Part shown: positions 59,917-64,000 of the stretch, piece after piece
How the letters are laid out: every line of letters starts with the position of its first letter
Position numbering within the stretch: position 1 is the first letter of the stretch
Assembly: GCA_050633325.1 (NCBI GenBank)
Contig: JBOEGH010000010.1
Span: 94,157-158,156, forward strand
DNA from: UBA1672 sp050633325
GTDB taxonomy: Bacteria; Pseudomonadota; Alphaproteobacteria; Micavibrionales; Micavibrionaceae
DNA length: 64,000 bases
Direction: 5' to 3'
Program-made: the position numbers and the translations under genes
Notes under the pieces: model-generated
Database searches by the model: none
Told to the model about the DNA's origin: nothing
What the model saw: only the letters and a program-made list of their open reading frames with translations

Positions 59917-61797
59917 TTATACATTTGTAGATAAGTTGACGTCACGTTTTACATCGGATGTTGGTATTGTGAATTGCTCTTCAGTTGGCTCTGCGCGGGC
60001 GTCTACCAGTTTTATATCGTTAGTTGACGGATTGGCCATCTCAGAAAAAATATTTGAGATAGGGGTTCCATTAACATTTACTCCGTGTTCAAAATTAACA
60101 GATAATTTACCTGATGTTATGTTTGATACCTCTGTTGTATAAGCGGAGTCGTTTATTCCTGTGTTATATTCTTGCCCTGAATGTTCTGATGGGTCTTTGT
60201 TATCTATTTCTTCTGTGTGATTTGTTTCTGTGCTGCTTTCAAATCCAGATTTATCTTTATTTATTGTAGTTGAGTGCTTTGAGTTTTCGGGCGTATTCCT
60301 TCTTACTCGCTCTTCGTAAAATGCTTGCTGTTTGTCTTCGGGGATTAGTGTTATATCCTCTCGTGCGGGGATTTTTTGTCCTAAAACTTCTTCTTTATAT
60401 TGATCCATGGAGGCGTTGCGAGCATTTATAAGGGTCTGTATCTCTATCAATGCTTGCGTATTGTCATGTGATGGATCGTCTTTATAATTTTGTATCGCGC
60501 TATCTTTTATTTTGTCCAAATAATCTATTTGAACTTGAAAGTATAGATCATTGCTTTCAAGCAGCATTCCACCCGTTGTTGTTGCTTTTCCTTCATAGGA
60601 TTCCCAATCAAAACCCTCAAAAGCTTGTTCTGGAATGTTGTTTTCTGAAACCAGTGATTTTTGATGGTTTTCTTGCTCTTGTTCGGCGGGGGGTGGATCG
60701 GGCTCTTTGTTTTTTAGTGCGTATTCTGCGTGAAAAGCTGTTTCTTGTTCCACTGAAATTAATTGAACTGGTTTGTGCTCCGGTACGTCTTGTCCTAATA
60801 CTCGTCTTTGGTATGCGCCTTCAAAATTCTTTATATAGTCCACTTCAACTTGGAAGGTTACTATGGCTTCTTTCTCTTCATAAGTTAAGGGCTCTTCTTT
60901 TGCGTCTATCTTACCTTTAATGGTGGATATTGCCTCGTTTATTACTTTGTCTAATGTTGCAAAAAATGCGTCAGGATTTTCTATTAGTAAATCTTCGGTA
61001 TTGATTGCGTCTCCTTCGTGAGCAAGCCAGTCAAAATTAGCATCAATTATATTATCAATAGTTTCGGTATAGCTAATAGCCTTATCTATATGGATTTGTG
61101 ATATCGGATCATCTGATATTAATGGGGTTCCGGTGGCGTGCCCGACACCGACTCTGGTCGATAAGTGTCTCAAATCGATAAGGGCGAATGCGATATCTTT
61201 GTCGCCTCGATTTTCTGCTATTTCTTCTGTGCCTACGTCGGCGCGTTTTTCTTCGGTTAGCTGTTCTAACTTAGTGTCATAAGCAAAATCTTTAGTTAGG
61301 TGCATTCCTTCGTGGTTACCGATTATTCTGTTCCACTGTTTGTCATTTCCCGGTGTGTTTTTTATAATGCGGTCTATTGTTTCTTGATCATATATGTCTT
61401 CAAGTGCGGTTGTGAATAGTGCTTCCTTTGTCTCATGTTTCGATGAAGGCATTATCACAATGCTTGCGCTGGAAAGTGCGCTGGGTCCGTTATCTTTCAT
61501 GTCTTGGGCAAAGATCAGGAATGCTTCTGTAGCTTCTCCATCATCTCTGATGTCTTGTGTGCTTACGCCCATTGATAAATTTTCAGGAAACTGTTGGTCA
61601 GCCTGACCTAATAACTGCTCCAACAGTTCTTTTGGGTCTGAAGAGGTTAGCTTGTCAGGGTCTAGGAATAGTATTTTGCTCTCATCCTGCTGAGATGCCT
61701 CTTCAACGCCTTTTATGTAAGATCGTTCACGCCCATGTACAATGGATTGTTCCAAAGAGATTCCTTTTATTCTACTCATACGTTGCTCGTTTGGCAT
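59917..61797 (-). CDS. Repeat protein with HExxH metal motif, unknown
   Basis: A 626-residue, acidic, Sec-signal-less protein. Residues 162-166 are HEGMH, a zincin HExxH signature, followed about 17 residues on by EEKRAD, which could supply the third ligand. Residues about 255-365 and 396-503 are two copies of one domain, each starting FDW (FDWLAHEG, FDWESYEG) and ending in a VLGQ...P...AF motif. The C-terminus is Ser/Thr/Asn-rich and disordered. No known family recognised. It lies 6 bases after a small lipoprotein gene, so the two are one unit. A peptidase or secreted effector role is inference. Confidence 0.65.
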   Translation of the reverse strand: MPNEQRMSRIKGISLEQSIVHGRERSYIKGVEEASQQDESKILFLDPDKLTSSDPKELLEQLLGQADQQFPENLSMGVSTQDIRDDGEATEAFLIFAQDMKDNGPSALSSASIVIMPSSKHETKEALFTTALEDIYDQETIDRIIKNTPGNDKQWNRIIGNHEGMHLTKDFAYDTKLEQLTEEKRADVGTEEIAENRGDKDIAFALIDLRHLSTRVGVGHATGTPLISDDPISQIHIDKAISYTETIDNIIDANFDWLAHEGDAINTEDLLIENPDAFFATLDKVINEAISTIKGKIDAKEEPLTYEEKEAIVTFQVEVDYIKNFEGAYQRRVLGQDVPEHKPVQLISVEQETAFHAEYALKNKEPDPPPAEQEQENHQKSLVSENNIPEQAFEGFDWESYEGKATTTGGMLLESNDLYFQVQIDYLDKIKDSAIQNYKDDPSHDNTQALIEIQTLINARNASMDQYKEEVLGQKIPAREDITLIPEDKQQAFYEERVRRNTPENSKHSTTINKDKSGFESSTETNHTEEIDNKDPSEHSGQEYNTGINDSAYTTEVSNITSGKLSVNFEHGVNVNGTPISNIFSEMANPSTNDIKLVDARAEPTEEQFTIPTSDVKRDVNLSTNV

Positions 61798-61803
61798 TCT
61801 TTG

Positions 61804-62058
61804 TTACTCAGGCTCTATTACCATTGGTGAATTACCACTGTCATTTTCAGACTTTTTTATTTTCTCACCTTTCAGAAGGCTGTCGCGCATCTTTCTAATA
61901 GGGTCGTCTTCGGGACAATCACTTTTTGTTTCTGTTGGGCATGGAGGAGTATCTTGTTTTTCAACATCGTCTTGTTCAGGAATAGGTGAGCACGCAACTG
62001 AAAATACAACCGCTGTCGTAGCTATCCCGTTCAATAGTTTTTGTTTTGGATTTTTCAT
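61804..62058 (-). CDS. Small lipoprotein
   Basis: An 84-residue protein; start at 62058 (MKNPKQK) gives a lipoprotein signal ending FSVAC. The mature part is charged with three Cys (TPPCPTETKSDCPEDD) and no recognisable domain. It is 6 bases upstream of the HExxH repeat protein, in the same transcript. Confidence 0.7.
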   Translation of the reverse strand: MKNPKQKLLNGIATTAVVFSVACSPIPEQDDVEKQDTPPCPTETKSDCPEDDPIRKMRDSLLKGEKIKKSENDSGNSPMVIEPE

Positions 62059-62135
62059 CCTGCACCACCCATGCATTTATATTTTTTATGCGGTATTTTA
62101 TCACATTGTGTGTGGGTATTGCAAATATCTAGCGT

Positions 62136-63362
62136 TTAAAAGGTTAGGCCTTCGAAGCGGTCTTGGAGTGAAGGGGTGCGGCGCTTTCTGGTTATCTCCA
62201 TAAGGCCTAGTTTTGTAAAACCGTGTATTTGTACGGTGCATGGATCAAGATTGATGATATCATTCAGCTCTTTTAGAAGCTTCTTCTCATCGGTTTTATT
62301 CATTTTCAGGAAATCGACGACTATTATTCCGCCTGTATTGCGTAGGCGCATTTGTCGTCCTATTTCACGCGCCGCGTCAATGTTAAGCGCAAGATGTGAC
62401 CTTGTCTCGCTGCCCTTGTTAATATCGATAGCAGTTAGGGCGGCGGTTTCTTGTATTATTATGTTTCCACCTTTTTGCAGGAATACATAATCATGGAGCA
62501 GTGATTCAACTTGTCCTATCACATCTCTGTGTTCTAACAGTGCCAAGTCTTGTGTGGCATCATCCAGCTCAATAGGCGTTATTTTCATCATAAGGTCCGG
62601 TGCAAAGATAGAACACCATTCCTCTGCTTGAGAGAAATGTTCCATTGTAACAACTTCTATTCTATCAATGGGATTTATTGCTTGATCGCTTAATGTTCGT
62701 TGCACAGAATCGGGGCCAAGCGCGATTAGGCCGACATCTTTTCCTTCGAAATATGCGCTTATTTGCAACCACATTTCTTTTAAAACTGTTGCTTCGCGCT
62801 TTATTATTTCTGTCTGCAAGTCAGCGGCAGCATGACGTAGTATAAACCCATCCATATCTTCTATTGAATCAAGCATGGATTCTAGTTGTTTTCTTAGCTC
62901 TTTGTCGCGTATTCGGCTGGATATACTGTTTTTCTTACCGAAAGAGCAGTAAATCAAGTATCTGCCGGGTAGTGTTATATCCATGCTTACTTGTGCGGTT
63001 TTGCTTTCGCTGCCGACCCAGATATCCCCGTCTGTTACGGGGGTGTAGGCGGTCTTTGCCTGTACGGCAATCATGTCTCCCGCTTTTAATATTTTGCCGA
63101 TGGCTTTGTCACCACCTTTGAAAATATCGCCGTTTTTATCTTTGTATCGTATGTCACGGTTATATAATATGCCTGAATTATCGCCGTCCAAATCAACGAA
63201 GGCTGCGTCTAAGCTGTTGTCTATTCGTGTTACTTTTGCCCAGTATATTGATCCCCAACGTACTTCTTCGTGCGGAGAATCGATTTCAATACCTTCTAAT
63301 CGTCCGTTTTCAAGGGCTATGGTCCAAATGCTGGTTTCTAGTTCTTCGATTAATATATCCAA
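62136..63362 (-). CDS. Ribonuclease E/G family protein
   Basis: A 408-residue protein of the RNase E/G family: an S1-like domain at the N-terminus (RWGSIYWAKVTRIDNSLDAAFVDLDG), the catalytic part GGNIIIQETAALTAIDINKGSE (metal-binding Asp), and NTGGIIVVDFLKMNK. It is short for RNase E and lacks the long C-terminal scaffold; RNase G-like. The neighbour maf upstream on the same strand is the usual alphaproteobacterial arrangement. Confidence 0.88.
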   Translation of the reverse strand: MDILIEELETSIWTIALENGRLEGIEIDSPHEEVRWGSIYWAKVTRIDNSLDAAFVDLDGDNSGILYNRDIRYKDKNGDIFKGGDKAIGKILKAGDMIAVQAKTAYTPVTDGDIWVGSESKTAQVSMDITLPGRYLIYCSFGKKNSISSRIRDKELRKQLESMLDSIEDMDGFILRHAAADLQTEIIKREATVLKEMWLQISAYFEGKDVGLIALGPDSVQRTLSDQAINPIDRIEVVTMEHFSQAEEWCSIFAPDLMMKITPIELDDATQDLALLEHRDVIGQVESLLHDYVFLQKGGNIIIQETAALTAIDINKGSETRSHLALNIDAAREIGRQMRLRNTGGIIVVDFLKMNKTDEKKLLKELNDIINLDPCTVQIHGFTKLGLMEITRKRRTPSLQDRFEGLTF

Positions 63363-63391
63363 AATATGTCCATATCTTTATTGTGGTGTAG

Positions 63392-63985
63392 TTACTGTTT
63401 GTAGAAAAAGTCGTTCCCACGAAGAATTTGCATTATATCATAAAGTGATAATCCTACCACGTTAGAATATGACCCTTGTATGAATGAAATATATGATGCG
63501 GCAAACCCTTGTATTGCATACCCTCCGGCTTTGCCGCTCCATTCTTCCGTTGATATGTATGTGTCAATTTCATGGTTTGTAAGTGATTTAAATTTGACCG
63601 TAGTATCGCACAGCCTTGTTATTTCTTTGCCACTGTCGGTGATTATACAGATACCACCATAAACATGATGCCTGCGCCCTGATAATAATTTTATGCACTC
63701 TCGTGCTTGGTTTTCTGTTTCGGCCTTGGGTAGGGCACGCCGACCACATGCAACGACTGTATCTGCGGCAATAATGAAGGTGTTATTTGTATTTTTTGCT
63801 ATTTCTTGCGCTTTTTCAAGGGCAAGACGTTGAGCCAATTCCCTTGGATGCTCACCTGCTAATGGGTCTTCATCGATGTCAGCAGGTGTGATTTGTGTAG
63901 GTGTGATGTTTATTTGCTTCAATAAATCCACACGTCTAGGGGAAGCAGAGGCAAGCACAAGATCTTTATGTGTTTTATTTTTCAC
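63392..63985 (-). CDS. maf: Maf-like nucleotide pyrophosphatase
   Basis: A 197-residue protein of the Maf/YhdE family that hydrolyses non-canonical nucleoside triphosphates such as dTTP/UTP or modified forms. Seen: VLASASPRRVDLLKQI at the N-terminus, FIIAADTVVACGRRALPKAE and the GRRHHVYGG loop. It is followed by the RNase E/G family gene with a 29-base gap, and it ends near the right border of the window. Confidence 0.93.
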   Translation of the reverse strand: MKNKTHKDLVLASASPRRVDLLKQINITPTQITPADIDEDPLAGEHPRELAQRLALEKAQEIAKNTNNTFIIAADTVVACGRRALPKAETENQARECIKLLSGRRHHVYGGICIITDSGKEITRLCDTTVKFKSLTNHEIDTYISTEEWSGKAGGYAIQGFAASYISFIQGSYSNVVGLSLYDIMQILRGNDFFYKQ

Positions 63986-64000
63986 GGAAAATAATGCGAC

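Overview
The window looks like the chromosome of an AT-rich alphaproteobacterium. The alphaproteobacterial marks are the order pal-cpoB-tilS-ftsH, lpoA-like/rsmI/yraN, maf next to an RNase E/G family gene, a CpdR-type single-domain response regulator, a complete Caulobacter-style cpa/tad pilus locus, and a perfect CtrA-type box (TTAA-N7-TTAA) in front of the major pilin gene. A Micavibrio-like or other deep-branching, low-GC lineage is possible, but I cannot fix the genus from the sequence.

Layout. 0.2-1.9 kb: a histidine-rich outer-membrane protein with a DUF2946-type protein, probably metal (copper) related. 2-11 kb: housekeeping (LpoA-like lipoprotein, RsmI, YraN, BON lipoprotein, SirB1-like, Pal, CpoB, TilS, FtsH). 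11-17 kb: ankyrin protein, M3 peptidase, and MnmC activities split into two overlapping genes. 17-22.5 kb: a lone second Flp pilin, a WecA-like transferase, an AMIN-domain protein, and an apparent pseudokinase with a small membrane partner. 22.7-35 kb: TadE-like, TadE-like and vWA-TadG proteins, then flp-cpaA-cpaB-cpaC-cpaD-cpaE-cpaF-tadB-tadC all on the plus strand. 35-36.3 kb: O-acetylhomoserine sulfhydrylase.

36.5-44.8 kb is an integrated accessory element. It carries a large serine recombinase whose reading frame runs into the 3' half of a tRNA-Val(GAC) gene on the other strand. A 9-bp direct repeat (AAATGGTGG) covers the tRNA CCA end and recurs at the left edge. Joining the two repeats, as in a circular form, keeps the recombinase frame open to a stop at 36601. 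Cargo: a 1263-residue protein with an HNH nuclease motif, a helical-repeat middle, a GreA/B-C-like segment and a PIN-like segment (a probable anti-phage/conflict protein); a membrane-anchored Xre regulator; a divergent LRAT-like NC-x-HF hydrolase with a C-terminal membrane anchor; and an unrecognised 395-residue protein. The giant gene is bracketed by two 68-bp inverted repeats. Each contains a 17-bp dyad in which the two differing arm positions change in a compensatory way.

Right of the element, 45-46.4 kb holds two more pilus-type genes (a secretin N-domain-only protein and a TadD-like TPR lipoprotein). After these come CpdR, a glycosyltransferase, a secreted propeller-like protein, an RluD-like pseudouridine synthase, YjbH, glpD-glpK, a FecR/RTX-like secreted protein, a CDF transporter, tRNA-Phe, a two-gene unit (small lipoprotein plus a repeat protein with HExxH), an RNase G-like gene and maf.

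Links between genes: the CtrA box on flp and the presence of CpdR suggest that pilus synthesis is tied to the cell cycle. The pseudokinase pair sits directly before the tad genes and may belong to the same envelope/pilus programme; that is inference only.
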